Shown: positions 28,707-37,228 of the stretch, in pieces
Numbering within the stretch: the first letter of the stretch is position 1
Layout of the letters: every line of letters starts with the position of its first letter
Assembly: GCF_029239295.1 (NCBI RefSeq)
Contig: NZ_JAQZBC010000001.1
Coordinates: 62,001 to 126,000, forward strand
Direction of reading: 5' to 3'
Length of the DNA: 64,000 nt
Source of the DNA: Sphingomonas sp.
GTDB lineage: Bacteria > Pseudomonadota > Alphaproteobacteria > Sphingomonadales > Sphingomonadaceae
Translations under genes and position numbers: made by a program
The notes under the pieces: model-generated
Seen by the model: the letters and a program-made list of their open reading frames with translations, nothing else
Database searches by the model: none
Told to the model about the DNA's origin: nothing

Positions 28707-29375
28707 ATGGCCGCATCCTCTCCGACCGATCCGCATGGCTTCCGCCGTCGCGGTGTCCTGTTCGTCCTGTCCTCGCCTTCGGGGGCGGGAAAATCGACAA
28801 TAGCCAAGAAGCTGTTGGCGGCCGAACAGGAATTGTCGATGTCGGTTTCCTACACGACCCGCGCGCCGCGGCCGGGCGAAGTGGACGGCAAGGACTATCA
28901 TTTCGTCTCGCTAGATCGCTTTCGTGACATGGCGAACAATCACGAATTCCTCGAATGGGCGCACGTATTCGACAATCGGTACGGCACGCCGAAGGCCGAC
29001 GTGTTCCACACGTTGAGCGAGGGGAAGGACATACTGTTCGACATTGATTGGCAGGGTGCCCAGCAATTGCATCAGCTGGCCGGTGGCGATGTGGTCCGGG
29101 TCTTCATCCTGCCGCCGTCAATGGCGATCCTGCAAGACCGGCTGCAGAAGCGCGCAACTGATAGCCAGGAAGTGATCGACGCGCGCATGTCGCGGGCGGC
29201 GAACGAGGTCAGCCACTGGGACGGTTACGATTATGTCCTGGTCAACGACGACCTGGAACATTGTTTCGAATGCGTGCGAATGATCCTGGCAGCAGAGCGG
29301 CTGAAGCGCTCTCGTCAGACCGGAATCATTGGCTTCATCCGTAGCCTTCTGAAGAAGAGCGGTTCAATCGAGTAG
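28707..29375 (+). CDS. gmk: Guanylate kinase
   Basis: 222 residues. Phosphorylates GMP to GDP. P-loop FVLSSPSGAGKSTI near residue 25, GMP-binding YTTRAPRPGEVDGKDYHF near residue 49, and the VLVNDDLEHCF lid-side motif. The N-terminus is about 15 residues longer than in E. coli. Its last 12 bases overlap the end of the ATP12 gene on the other strand. Confidence 0.96.
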   Translation: MAASSPTDPHGFRRRGVLFVLSSPSGAGKSTIAKKLLAAEQELSMSVSYTTRAPRPGEVDGKDYHFVSLDRFRDMANNHEFLEWAHVFDNRYGTPKADVFHTLSEGKDILFDIDWQGAQQLHQLAGGDVVRVFILPPSMAILQDRLQKRATDSQEVIDARMSRAANEVSHWDGYDYVLVNDDLEHCFECVRMILAAERLKRSRQTGIIGFIRSLLKKSGSIE

Positions 29376-30065
29376 CATCAGGAATCGTACCGCGGCCTCG
29401 AGATCGCGGCGGCGGATCGCGCTGGCCTCTACGGCCAGCGGATCGACACCCCATTGTTCCGCCTGCCAGGTTTCATCCACGGTCGCGGCTTCCCATAGGG
29501 TGTCGGCGTCGATGAACTGCTCCGCCACCGCGAGCGCGCCTACCAGCGTGCCCGAAATAGTGACGATTGGCTGCAAGGCCACCAGCGAGAAGGCGTCCCG
29601 ACTGGCGACCGCCTCCGCGAGCCGAGCCACGGTGGCTTCCGGCTGAGGGCGGTGCATGAGCCCGCTGACCACTTCGAAATGAACATCGTAACGCGCGCGC
29701 GCCCAATCCAGCAGCGGATCCCAAGCCTCCGCCTCGCGCTGGATCAGTTCGGCAGGTGATTCGGCACGGTAACAAAGCAGGTCAGTTTCGGCGTAGGCGA
29801 CGAGCCCTGCGGCGAAGGCCGAGGGCGCTGGCGCGACGCGGTCAATCGCTGCGTTGGTGAGGCCGGTGAGTGGCATTGTGCGCGGATCGATCTCCTCCAT
29901 GACGGATCGCCATTCCTCGGCAACCGCCTCTGCCAGGGGGAGTGACGGCAGGGCTAGAGGCACGCGTCCGGGCGTGCGCACAGGTCGGCCATCGAGCCGC
30001 ACCACGCGCTCATCATCGATCGTCACGTCAGTCCAGAAACGCTTCACTCGGTCGGGCTCCGCCAT
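29364..30065 (-). CDS. ATP12-family F1-ATPase assembly chaperone
   Basis: 233 residues. ATP12 proteins bind the alpha subunit during F1 assembly and are found in alphaproteobacteria and mitochondria. Recognisable segments: KRFWTDVTIDDERVVRLDGRPVRTP near the start, DPRTMPLTGLTNAAIDRV, YAETDLLCYRAESPAELIQREAEAWDPLLDW and the AVAEQFIDADTLWEAATVDE region. The ATG at 30063-30065 gives the family N-terminus. It overlaps the small membrane gene upstream by 22 bases and gmk downstream by 12 bases. Confidence 0.9.
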   Translation of the reverse strand: MAEPDRVKRFWTDVTIDDERVVRLDGRPVRTPGRVPLALPSLPLAEAVAEEWRSVMEEIDPRTMPLTGLTNAAIDRVAPAPSAFAAGLVAYAETDLLCYRAESPAELIQREAEAWDPLLDWARARYDVHFEVVSGLMHRPQPEATVARLAEAVASRDAFSLVALQPIVTISGTLVGALAVAEQFIDADTLWEAATVDETWQAEQWGVDPLAVEASAIRRRDLEAAVRFLMLLD

Positions 30066-30256
30066 TGACGCGCAAGGGCGCGTGGCACGACGGCCATTGC
30101 CCAGAGCGCGGCCAGCACGATCGCGCCGCCCAGCACCTTGCGTCCGGTGTCCGGACCCTCCGCGAGAAGGATGACGCCAAGAACCGCCGCCATCGCGGTG
30201 ACGAGGCGGGTGAGCGAAAGGATCAGCCAGCGTGTTCGAGCAGGGTCGCGTGCCAT
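30044..30256 (-). CDS. Small two-helix membrane protein upstream of the ATP12 gene
   Basis: 70 residues. Two hydrophobic stretches, about 10-32 (LILSLTRLVTAMAAVLGVILL) and 40-59 (VLGGAIVLAALWAMAVVPRAL), with a short polar loop (AEGPDTGRK) between, both ends charged, which gives a hairpin in the membrane with termini in the cytoplasm. Its end overlaps the ATP12 start, so the two are translationally linked. No family recognised; an ATP-synthase-related role is only suggested by the neighbour. Confidence 0.65.
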   Translation of the reverse strand: MARDPARTRWLILSLTRLVTAMAAVLGVILLAEGPDTGRKVLGGAIVLAALWAMAVVPRALARQWRSPTE

Positions 30257-30438
30257 GGCAGCAGCTATGGCCGATGCAGTGCCCGTGCGCCAGTCGCGAC
30301 CAGTTGGTTCCGCAACGGGACCAAGCGGCCGTCAACCTCTTGGTTACAAGTCATCTTTATGCTCTACGGGGGTGCAATAGCGAGAGCGGGCCCGGGGGGG
30401 CAGGCCTCATATTTCTGAGCCTTGGAAACGGAACGACG

Positions 30439-30651
30439 ATGGTCGGCGCGGCAGTCTTTATTTACGGTTTGTTGGTCAGCTTCATTTTTTCGGGCGCATC
30501 GCGCAACGCAAAGCTGCGACGCCCCAACCCGCCCGTGCTGAACTACGTCGGGTATGTCCTGTGTGGTATCACCGCGGGCGCGTCACTGATCCTGTCGGCA
30601 CACGTGGTGAGCCTGTCGCTTGGCGAGCCGCTGCTCAACCTGACGATCTGA
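30439..30651 (+). CDS. Small two-helix membrane protein
   Basis: 70 residues. N-terminal helix VGAAVFIYGLLVSFIFSGA (about 2-20), a basic loop (RNAKLRRPNPPVLNY), then VGYVLCGITAGASLILSAHVVSL (about 36-58). GGAACGACG lies just before the ATG at 30439, and a perfect 11-bp terminator follows the stop. The tidy transcription unit supports a real gene. No family is recognised; it is divergent from the ATP12-linked small membrane gene. Confidence 0.6.
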   Translation: MVGAAVFIYGLLVSFIFSGASRNAKLRRPNPPVLNYVGYVLCGITAGASLILSAHVVSLSLGEPLLNLTI

Positions 30652-30653
30652 TT

Positions 30654-30680
30654 AGCGCCGGGAGGCAGTCTCCCGGCGCT
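30654..30680. terminator. Perfect hairpin between convergent genes
   Basis: AGCGCCGGGAG (30654-30664) pairs with CTCCCGGCGCT (30670-30680) around GCAGT: 11 bp. It lies after the 70-residue membrane protein and 30 bases before the end of the convergent pseudouridine synthase gene. TCGATCATTTT follows on the plus strand. Confidence 0.85.
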
Positions 30681-30710
30681 TCGATCATTTTCCGCTGAAC
30701 TAACGCGCGA

Positions 30711-31799
30711 TTACTCGCGCGATCCCCGTCCGCGTCGCTCACCGCGGCGGGCCTTGCGGACCTGCTTGGCGTGCGCGCGCGCCTTTGCCTTGCGGTCGTC
30801 GCGGGTTTCCGGCGGCTTGGTATCGGCCGGAAGTGCGTCGCCGGCGGCCTCTTCGAAGCCCAGTCCGGCCAAGCTCTCAGCGAAATGCGTCGGCAATTCT
30901 GCCGTCACGTCGATCGCGCCGCCGTCGGGATGATCCACCCGGATGCGGCGCGCATGAAGGTGCATCTTTCGGCTGATGCCACCCGTCAGAAAGGCTGCGG
31001 GGCCGCCGTATTTGCCGTCGCCGACGATGGGATGGCCGATTGCCGCCATGTGAACGCGCAACTGATGGGTGCGGCCGGTGAAGGGCTGAAGCTCCACCCA
31101 GCACGCGCGATTGCCCGCGCGTTCGATCACCCGATAGCGGCTGCGCGCGATCTGGCCGTTTTCTTCGTCGACGTGCATTTTCTCACCGCCGCTGCCCGGC
31201 TGCTTGGCGATCGGGAGATCTACCGTGCCATCATCGATCGACGGAACGCCGACGACCAGCGCCCAATAAACCTTCTTTGCCGAGCGACTGGAAAATGCCT
31301 TGGAGAAGAAGGCGGCGGCGCGCGAGGTCCGGGCGATGAGCAGCGCACCCGACGTGTCCTTGTCGAGCCGGTGGACCAGCTTGGGCCGGCCTTCCGCATC
31401 ATACTGCAGCGCGTCGAGCAGGCCATCGACGTGCGCGGTCGTCTTGGTCCCGCCCTGCGTGGCGAGCCCGGGCGGCTTGTTCAGGACGAAGGCAGCGGGA
31501 TCCTGATGAATGACCATTTCGCGCGCGAAGGCGATTTCATCGTCGCTGAGCGGCGGACGTTCACGCTTCGGCTTGACGTCGACTCGCACCGGCTCCGGCG
31601 GCGGGAGGCGGAGCACCTGGCCGGTTGATACCCGATCGCCCGGACCGACACGGGCGCCATCGAGGCGCAACTGCCCCGTACGTGCCCATTTGGCGACCGT
31701 CGTGAAGCTGGTGTCGGGAAGATGCCGCTTGCACCAGCGGTCGACCCGGATGCCGTCATCTTCGGCGTCAACGGTGAATTGGCGAACACTGTCACTCAT
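30711..31799 (-). CDS. RluA-family 23S rRNA pseudouridine synthase (RluC-like)
   Basis: 362 residues. An S4 RNA-binding domain (about 1-70, RVDRWCKRHLPDTSFTTVAKWARTGQL) precedes the pseudouridine synthase core with catalytic Asp in LVHRLDKDTSGALLIA near residue 142, then the GRTHQLRVHMAAIGHPIVGD motif, and ends in a long Arg/Lys-rich tail (about 325-362). RluC modifies 23S positions 955, 2504 and 2580 in E. coli; the basic tail is lineage-specific. Its ATG overlaps the crcB stop as ATGA (31796-31799), so it is translationally coupled to crcB. Confidence 0.92.
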   Translation of the reverse strand: MSDSVRQFTVDAEDDGIRVDRWCKRHLPDTSFTTVAKWARTGQLRLDGARVGPGDRVSTGQVLRLPPPEPVRVDVKPKRERPPLSDDEIAFAREMVIHQDPAAFVLNKPPGLATQGGTKTTAHVDGLLDALQYDAEGRPKLVHRLDKDTSGALLIARTSRAAAFFSKAFSSRSAKKVYWALVVGVPSIDDGTVDLPIAKQPGSGGEKMHVDEENGQIARSRYRVIERAGNRACWVELQPFTGRTHQLRVHMAAIGHPIVGDGKYGGPAAFLTGGISRKMHLHARRIRVDHPDGGAIDVTAELPTHFAESLAGLGFEEAAGDALPADTKPPETRDDRKAKARAHAKQVRKARRGERRGRGSRE

Positions 31800-32173
31800 G
31801 CCGTCACCCGCGAGAAAGCGAGACCCGCCGCCAGCGCCGCGATCGAACCGGTGACCGACAGCAGGATGTAGGTCAGCGCCTGGAGCCATGCACCCCGCTC
31901 GATCATCAGCATGGCGTCGAGCGAGAAGGCCGAAAAGGTGGTAAATCCGCCAAGTACGCCAACGCCGATCAACAGCCGCCAGGGTTCTGCACCGCTGCTC
32001 ATTCGCGCCACCGTTCCAGCCAGCACGCCCATGGCGCAGCCACCAGCGATGTTGACGATCAATGTTCCCCACGGCCAACCGTGGCCGAGCGTGACCAGCG
32101 CTGCGCGGCCGACGAGGTGGCGCATGCCAGCCCCGACGGCACCACCGGCCATCACCAAAAGTAATCCGTTCAT
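31796..32173 (-). CDS. crcB: Fluoride exporter CrcB/Fluc
   Basis: 125 residues, four membrane helices, acting as a dual-topology dimer fluoride channel in the inner membrane. GAVGAGMRHLVGR opens the chain, TLIVNIAGGCAMGVL is the conserved Asn-bearing helix 2, and GFTTFSAFSLDAM carries the Phe and Thr residues that line the pore. First gene of a crcB-pseudouridine synthase pair. I looked for a fluoride riboswitch in the 72 bases upstream and did not recognise one. GGGGCGGG precedes the ATG. Confidence 0.93.
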   Translation of the reverse strand: MNGLLLVMAGGAVGAGMRHLVGRAALVTLGHGWPWGTLIVNIAGGCAMGVLAGTVARMSSGAEPWRLLIGVGVLGGFTTFSAFSLDAMLMIERGAWLQALTYILLSVTGSIAALAAGLAFSRVTA

Positions 32174-32245
32174 CGGCCCGCCCCTAGAGCGAAAACGCCA
32201 AAAGGGGAACGACGATCGCGCGTTGGGTGATCAGCCGTTGCGGGA

Positions 32246-32986
32246 TTAACCCGCGCCGTCGGCCATCAGATCAACCTGGGTGCCGCCGTTCTGCCGCGGT
32301 TTCAGGATCAGGAAGAAGGCCGCACCCTTCTTCGTCCCGGCAAGCACATGCTCCCCGCCGTCCACCTGATGTTCGGAGCGGAAGCCCGCTTCCGAGGTGC
32401 GGGTATAGTACCAGTCCAGCAATCGCTGCATTGGCGCGGCGCTGGCAAAGCTGACGACTCGCAGCGCGCAGCCGTCGCGATCCGCGCCGGCTGCCTCGGC
32501 AATCTGCGCATCGGGGTAAAGCGGCACGCCCCGCGGCAGGCGGTTCGCCCAATCGGCTGAATAGGCCACGTTGGTCACGCATTGAGCGGATGCGCCCTGG
32601 CTTTGCGCGAGCGCCCCCAGTGTGAGCGCTTTCCGGGCCGCGGCGCATTGTTTGCAGGCGCCGGTAGGGGCTGGGGCGGATCGTAGCGCGCCTGTGGCCT
32701 GCTTTTGCACCGCGCCCGCGATACCTTCCGGCGGGAGGGCGCCCGACCCAGGCTGCATCGGCGGCCGGACGGTATTCGCATTGGCCTGCTGCAGCAGCTT
32801 CGGGTCTACCATGATCGGGTCCCGCAAGGCGCCCTGAAGCACGGGATCATTGACGCTCGCGGCATCGTTCATCGTGGCGAGGCTGTTGTCGAGATCGGCG
32901 AGCGCAGCCTGGTCTGACGCTGGCTTCCCGCACGCTGCGAGTGCCAGCGCGGCCGCTGCCCCGACATAGCCGATCGTCTTCATCAT
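32246..32986 (-). CDS. Predicted lipoprotein with conserved CxxC-like cysteines, unknown function
   Basis: 246 residues. A lipoprotein signal peptide (to about 19) ends in the lipobox LALAACG, so it should be lipid-anchored. A low-complexity middle (Pro/Gln/Ala, about 80-105) separates the tail from a globular C-terminal part (about 108-246) with four Cys (GACKQCAAARK, AQCVTN and DGCAL). The latter contains RLPRGVPLYPDAQI, which resembles a short conserved motif in secreted alphaproteobacterial proteins. Two ATG codons in tandem are possible starts, with GGAG upstream. The gene lies upstream of crcB on the same strand, separated by 72 bases. I do not recognise the family. Confidence 0.6.
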   Translation of the reverse strand: MMKTIGYVGAAAALALAACGKPASDQAALADLDNSLATMNDAASVNDPVLQGALRDPIMVDPKLLQQANANTVRPPMQPGSGALPPEGIAGAVQKQATGALRSAPAPTGACKQCAAARKALTLGALAQSQGASAQCVTNVAYSADWANRLPRGVPLYPDAQIAEAAGADRDGCALRVVSFASAAPMQRLLDWYYTRTSEAGFRSEHQVDGGEHVLAGTKKGAAFFLILKPRQNGGTQVDLMADGAG

Positions 32987-33090
32987 CGCTTCTCCATCAG
33001 CCGTTGTGGCTAGCAGCGCATCCTTAAGGAACGGTACGGCCCACGTGTCTTATGCTTGCAACACGCCGCGGATGCCACCATGTCATCGGC

Positions 33091-33312
33091 ATGCTCAATA
33101 TCGCTTCGATTCTTATCGGCCTCGTCACCCTCTTGCTGGGAATCGTGGCGTTCATGCCGTTGCTTGGTTGGTTGAACTGGCTCGTGATCCCGATCGGGAT
33201 CGTCGGCATCGCCGTTGGCGCATTGTCGTCGACCAACGGCGGCCGGAACCTCAACATCATCCTAGTGGTGATCTTCGCACTTCGCCTGATGCTGGGCGGC
33301 GGGATCATCTGA
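33091..33312 (+). CDS. Small integral membrane protein
   Basis: 73 residues with almost no polar residues. Three hydrophobic stretches: about 4-22 (ASILIGLVTLLLGIVAF), 27-47 (WLVIPIGIVGIAVGAL) and 57-73 (IILVVIFALRLMLGGGII). Start ATG 33091; a longer frame from 33052 adds a non-membrane prefix and is less likely. No family can be named. It stands alone between divergent and convergent neighbours. Confidence 0.55.
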   Translation: MLNIASILIGLVTLLLGIVAFMPLLGWLNWLVIPIGIVGIAVGALSSTNGGRNLNIILVVIFALRLMLGGGII

Positions 33313-33361
33313 ATCCCGCCAGCGCCAGCCTTGGCATTCAGCTAGGTCCTGCGCCCGCGTG

Positions 33362-34378
33362 TCAGGGCGCAACCACCACGCAGCTGACGCCAGCCTTTGA
33401 ACAGGCCGCCTGCGCGGCCGTGCGTGATGTAAAGCCGGTGGCCTGCAGCCGGGTGATGGTGCCTGCCTTGACATAGCTGGGGCTACCGCCGGTTCGGTTC
33501 CCCACCTTTGACCAAAGATTGCGGGCATTCGCCTCGTCACGGAAGGCGCCGAGCTGAATGCGCCAGCTTCCACCGCCCGCGGCGGGTCGGGGCGTCGCCG
33601 TGGGGACGGCACGGGCGGGCTGGGGCGTGACCGAGGCCGGTGCGCTGGTGGTTACCGGCGTTGCTGCCGCCGGCGCCCGGGTAGCGACGGCTGGTGCATT
33701 CGTCGTCACGCTGGTGCGTGGCGGTGAAGCAGCGGCGGCGGCGCTGGCCCGTGGCGGCGCTGAATCGACCGTCGCGCCGGCGGGACGGGCGGGTGGCAGC
33801 GTCGCGGCGAGTGCACGGGCTTCGGTCTCATATTTGCGGGCGAGCGTCAGGCCCTGCTGGCGCTGTGCCTCCGGGATATATTGATCCATCTGCGCCAGCG
33901 TCTGCGAGGCTTGCGGCAGGCCCTGCTGCGAGGATCGAGTGACGAGCGCATAGGCGCGGGTCCAGTCGCGCGGCACGCCGTCCGCATTGAACAGCATGGT
34001 GCCGAGGACAAGCTGGGCGCGCTTCTCGCCGCGGGCGACGGATTTCTCCAGCCACGGCAGCGCCTCCGTCTTCTTGCCTTCCTGGAACAGCGCGAGGCCG
34101 TAATTGTCGATTGCCTGGGCATGGCCCTGAACGGCGGCCTTGCGGAACCATTCGACGGCAGCGGGAAGATCGGCCTGGACACCGCGGCCCAGCTTATACG
34201 CCTGCCCCAGGTTGAACTGCGCGTCCGCATCACCGGATACGGCGAGTGGGCGCCAGGTCTGCACAGCAGCCTTGTAGTCGCCGCGCGTCCAGGCATCCAC
34301 GCCCTGCTTCACGTCGGCGCCAGCCGGCAGGGCCGACACAAGTGCGGCAACGGGCAACAACAGGCAGGCATTTCGCAT
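33362..34378 (-). CDS. Sel1-repeat and SPOR-domain secreted protein
   Basis: 338 residues. A signal peptide (to about 22, LVSALPAGADV) is followed by Sel1-like repeats (about 30-165, with AQFNLGQAYKLGRGV and AVEWFRKAAVQGHAQAI units). A Pro/Ala/Thr-rich linker (about 195-270) leads to a SPOR domain (about 270-338) beginning GGGSWRIQLGAFRDEANARNLW, which binds denuded peptidoglycan at the division septum. The order signal-repeats-linker-SPOR predicts a septal or envelope protein. ATG 34376-34378 is chosen; a GTG seven codons upstream is also open. It shares a 269-base divergent promoter region with the next SPOR gene. Confidence 0.85.
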   Translation of the reverse strand: MRNACLLLPVAALVSALPAGADVKQGVDAWTRGDYKAAVQTWRPLAVSGDADAQFNLGQAYKLGRGVQADLPAAVEWFRKAAVQGHAQAIDNYGLALFQEGKKTEALPWLEKSVARGEKRAQLVLGTMLFNADGVPRDWTRAYALVTRSSQQGLPQASQTLAQMDQYIPEAQRQQGLTLARKYETEARALAATLPPARPAGATVDSAPPRASAAAAASPPRTSVTTNAPAVATRAPAAATPVTTSAPASVTPQPARAVPTATPRPAAGGGSWRIQLGAFRDEANARNLWSKVGNRTGGSPSYVKAGTITRLQATGFTSRTAAQAACSKAGVSCVVVAP

Positions 34379-34647
34379 TGATCGAACCCCCAAGTTCACG
34401 GTTCCGCTGACAAGCTGGAGCAGCGATCTGACCCCATAAGGTTACTGCTTCAATAACCCTTTGCCAGCGAAAGTGAGCCGCCATTTACCATTCCTTAGAC
34501 CCAAAGGGGCACACCTTCATGCGCAAGGTGGCACGTCCATCGGGGCACTGACGTCTTCGGGCGGGGCGCCGCATTTCCCGAGAGGGGCGGATGCGCGCAG
34601 CGGTGCAACGCTGGTGCCTGAGACAAAGATCGTTCGGGGACTGAGAC

Positions 34648-35967
34648 ATGAAGAAGCGCGCGATTGCTGGGCTAAGCCTGTCCGCGTTGATGCTCGGCGG
34701 AACCGTGGTGGGATGCGCACAGGGCGGGATTTCCACCGCGAGCACCCGCAGCGAGGCGAAGCTGGCGGCGTCGGCGGCGAGCAATGCGGCAAAGGCGCAG
34801 CAGGCGCTGGCAAAGGGCGACGCGGCGAGAGCGATCACCTTTGCCGAGGCAGCTGTGGCGGCCATGCCGCGCGATGCCGAGCTTCGTGCGCTGCTGGGCG
34901 CGTCCTACCTCAAGGCTGGGCGCTTCACGTCGGCGCATGAGGCGTACGCCGATGTGCTCCAGCTCGCGCCAACCAACGGGAAGGCCGCGCTCAACCTGGC
35001 GCTGGCGATGATCGCGGAAGGGCAGTGGGACGAGGCGCGGACGCTGCTGGAAGAACATGCCGCCATCGTTCCCGCCGCCGACCGTGGGCTCGCGACCGCG
35101 CTCGCGGGCGATCCGGCATCGGGCGCCGAGCTCCTGATGGGCGCCGCGCGCGCACCCGATGCTACGGCTACAACGCGGCAGAATTTTGCACTCGTCCTGG
35201 CGCTCGCCGGCCGCTGGGCGGAGGCACGACAGATCGCCGGGATCGACATGGCCCCGCAGGCGGCGGACGCCCGCATGCTGGAATGGGCCACGTTCGCCAA
35301 GCCGACGGGCGCAGCTGACCAGGTATCGGCACTATTGGGTGTGATCCCCGTCAAGGATCCGGGGCTTCCGGTGGCCCTCGCGCTGAATGCCACCGTGCCG
35401 GTGACCGCGCTGGCTGCCGTGCAGCCGGCTGCGATGAACCCCGAAACAACCGCACCCGGCGTACCCGCCGAGCAGCCCGTCGAGGTGGCGCAGGTCGCTC
35501 CTCAGGTACCTGTTGCAGCGACGGACACGTCCGCCAGCGGCAGCCGGATCGTGTTTGCGGCGCGCCAGGAAGTCGTACAGTCGCTGCCAGCTGGGCGTGC
35601 ACCCCCGACTCCTGCCGCGGCCGTGGCCAAGACCCGCTTGGCGTCGGCGACGAGCGTGTCTTCACCGCGCGAGCGGGCGAAGGGCGACTGGTACGTTCAG
35701 CTTGGCGCCTTTGATTCCGCGGGGGTGGCGAAGGACGCGTGGCAGCGGGCCCAGCGGCGCTACCCAGCGCTTGCCGAGCAGACACCGACCGGAATGGCGT
35801 TCAAGTCGTTCTATCGTCTCTCCGTCGGCGGGTTCAGCCGCAACGACGCAGAGTCGATGTGCCGCGGCTATCGCGCCACGGGTGGCCGCTGCTTCGTGCG
35901 GACCGGCGCGGGCGACCAGACCGCGTCCTGGGTGAAGCCGGCCAAGGTCCAACTCGCCGTTCGCTGA
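34648..35967 (+). CDS. TPR and SPOR-domain lipoprotein
   Basis: 439 residues. The lipobox GTVVGC ends the signal peptide near residue 23. Tetratricopeptide-like repeats run about 45-145 (AQQALAKGDAARAITFAEAA, GASYLKAGRFTSAHEAYADV and ALAMIAEGQWDEARTLLEE); a second alpha-helical stretch (150-220) and a Pro/Ala/Val linker follow. A SPOR domain (about 350-425) starts KGDWYVQLGAFDSAGVAKDAW. Together with the divergent gene this gives two peptidoglycan-septum binding proteins of similar plan but different repeats and anchoring (lipoprotein against periplasmic). A division-linked role is inferred from SPOR. Confidence 0.85.
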   Translation: MKKRAIAGLSLSALMLGGTVVGCAQGGISTASTRSEAKLAASAASNAAKAQQALAKGDAARAITFAEAAVAAMPRDAELRALLGASYLKAGRFTSAHEAYADVLQLAPTNGKAALNLALAMIAEGQWDEARTLLEEHAAIVPAADRGLATALAGDPASGAELLMGAARAPDATATTRQNFALVLALAGRWAEARQIAGIDMAPQAADARMLEWATFAKPTGAADQVSALLGVIPVKDPGLPVALALNATVPVTALAAVQPAAMNPETTAPGVPAEQPVEVAQVAPQVPVAATDTSASGSRIVFAARQEVVQSLPAGRAPPTPAAAVAKTRLASATSVSSPRERAKGDWYVQLGAFDSAGVAKDAWQRAQRRYPALAEQTPTGMAFKSFYRLSVGGFSRNDAESMCRGYRATGGRCFVRTGAGDQTASWVKPAKVQLAVR

Positions 35968-35975
35968 GCCGATCA

Positions 35976-36001
35976 TGCCGGGTCGATAAGCGACGCCGGC
36001 A
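35976..36001. terminator. Hairpin between convergent SPOR and dihydroorotase-like genes
   Basis: TGCCGG GTCG (35976-35985), loop ATAAG, CGAC (35991-35994), one bulged G, CCGGCA (35996-36001): ten pairs. It lies 9 bases after the SPOR stop codon and 7 bases before the end of the convergent gene, so it probably serves both. Confidence 0.5.
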
Positions 36002-36007
36002 CGATGA

Positions 36008-37228
36008 TCAGGTGGCTGGGATCTCCCGGCCGCCCTTGAACAGCCGGAGCACGCGACCCTGCACCGGCAGGCCGTCGAACGGCGTGTTACCGGCCATTCC
36101 GGGCAGCGTGTCGGCATTGACCTGCCACGGTGCATCGGGATCGACGAGCATCAGGTCGGCCTGGTCGCCTTCCGCCAGGATACCGCTCTCCACACCCAGG
36201 ATCGCTGCGGGATTGCGCGACAACAGTGCGGGCAGACGTTCCAGCGGCAGCCGCTCGTCCAGGACCAGTCCGAGGGCAAGCGCCAGCAAGGTTGCGGCGC
36301 CAGCCGCGCCGGCCACGGAATCGGCGAAGGGCAGCCGCTTTTCCTCCGGACCATGCGGGTCGTGGCCGGAGCACAAAACGTCGATCGTCCCGTCTGCGAG
36401 CGCTGCGAGGGCGGCCCGGCGGTCATCCTCCGAGCGGAGCGGTGGGGACAAGCGCGCAAAGGTGCGGAAGTCGCTCATCGCGATGTCGGAAAGGAGGAGG
36501 TGCGCGGGCGTGATGCCACAGGTGACGCGGACGCCGCGCCGCTTGGCCGCGCGGATCAGGTCGAAACCGGCAGCAGTGGTGACCTGGCGGATGTGGATGC
36601 GCGCGTCGGCTGCCTCCGCCAGCATCAGGTCGCGCGCGATGGCGAGTGGCTCGGCCAGCGAGGGCGCGGCTGGCAGGCCCAGGCGAGTTGCCGTCTCGCC
36701 AGTGGTGGCAACCGCGTCGCCAACCAATCCGTGATCCTCGGCATGAGTGATCACCACGAGATCGAGATCGCGGGCATAAGCGAGGACACGGGCCATGACC
36801 CCTGAGTCGGCGATCCACTGCCGCCCCGTGCCGACAGCGCGCGCTCCGGCCGAGACGCAGATCGCCATTTCGGCGAGATCGGTGCCGGCAAGCCCGCGGG
36901 TGGCAGCAGCGATCGGGTGGATCCACAGATCGGGTCGGCCGATCAAGGCGGAGCGCTGAACGATGCCGGGTTCGTCAAGCACTGGGCTCTGATCCGGCAG
37001 CAACCCAACACGAACGATGCCGCCGGCGCGAAAGGCGGCGCGATCGATCGTGGCGACGCCTAGATCGACGATCGCCGGCGCGAGGAGCTTGCCCGCGCAG
37101 TCGATGATGGTCGCGCCGCTCACTGCCTCGCCGATAATGCGGCCGTCGGCCACGTACAGGTCGCCGCCACGTTCGCCATCGCGTGCGCAGAGGATGCGAG
37201 CGTTGCGGAAATGGAGTGCGTTGGTCAT
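36008..37228 (-). CDS. pyrX: Dihydroorotase homologue lacking metal-binding residues (PyrX/pyrC'-type)
   Basis: 406 residues, TIM-barrel amidohydrolase fold of type I dihydroorotase. Normal enzymes have HxH after the first strand (PGLVDxHVHxR); here the aligned segment is [11 protein letters not shown], residues 51-60, so Gly-57 and Ala-59 replace both His. The later TPHHL motif is TPAHL and the final TDHAPH motif is SGHDPH, so the catalytic Asp is Gly. HAED near 162 is retained. This matches the inactive PyrC' partners that structurally support aspartate carbamoyltransferase in Pseudomonas and related bacteria. The start overlaps the pyrB stop as ATGA, consistent with a PyrB-PyrX complex. 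An active pyrC must be elsewhere. Confidence 0.85.
   Translation of the reverse strand: MTNALHFRNARILCARDGERGGDLYVADGRIIGEAVSGATIIDCAGKLLAPAIVDLGVATIDRAAFRAGGIVRVGLLPDQSPVLDEPGIVQRSALIGRPDLWIHPIAAATRGLAGTDLAEMAICVSAGARAVGTGRQWIADSGVMARVLAYARDLDLVVITHAEDHGLVGDAVATTGETATRLGLPAAPSLAEPLAIARDLMLAEAADARIHIRQVTTAAGFDLIRAAKRRGVRVTCGITPAHLLLSDIAMSDFRTFARLSPPLRSEDDRRAALAALADGTIDVLCSGHDPHGPEEKRLPFADSVAGAAGAATLLALALGLVLDERLPLERLPALLSRNPAAILGVESGILAEGDQADLMLVDPDAPWQVNADTLPGMAGNTPFDGLPVQGRVLRLFKGGREIPAT

Noticed and set aside
32174..32245. Fluoride riboswitch ahead of crcB
   Set aside because: The 72-base leader is too short and lacks the conserved GG-loop core of crcB leaders, so crcB seems to be controlled another way.
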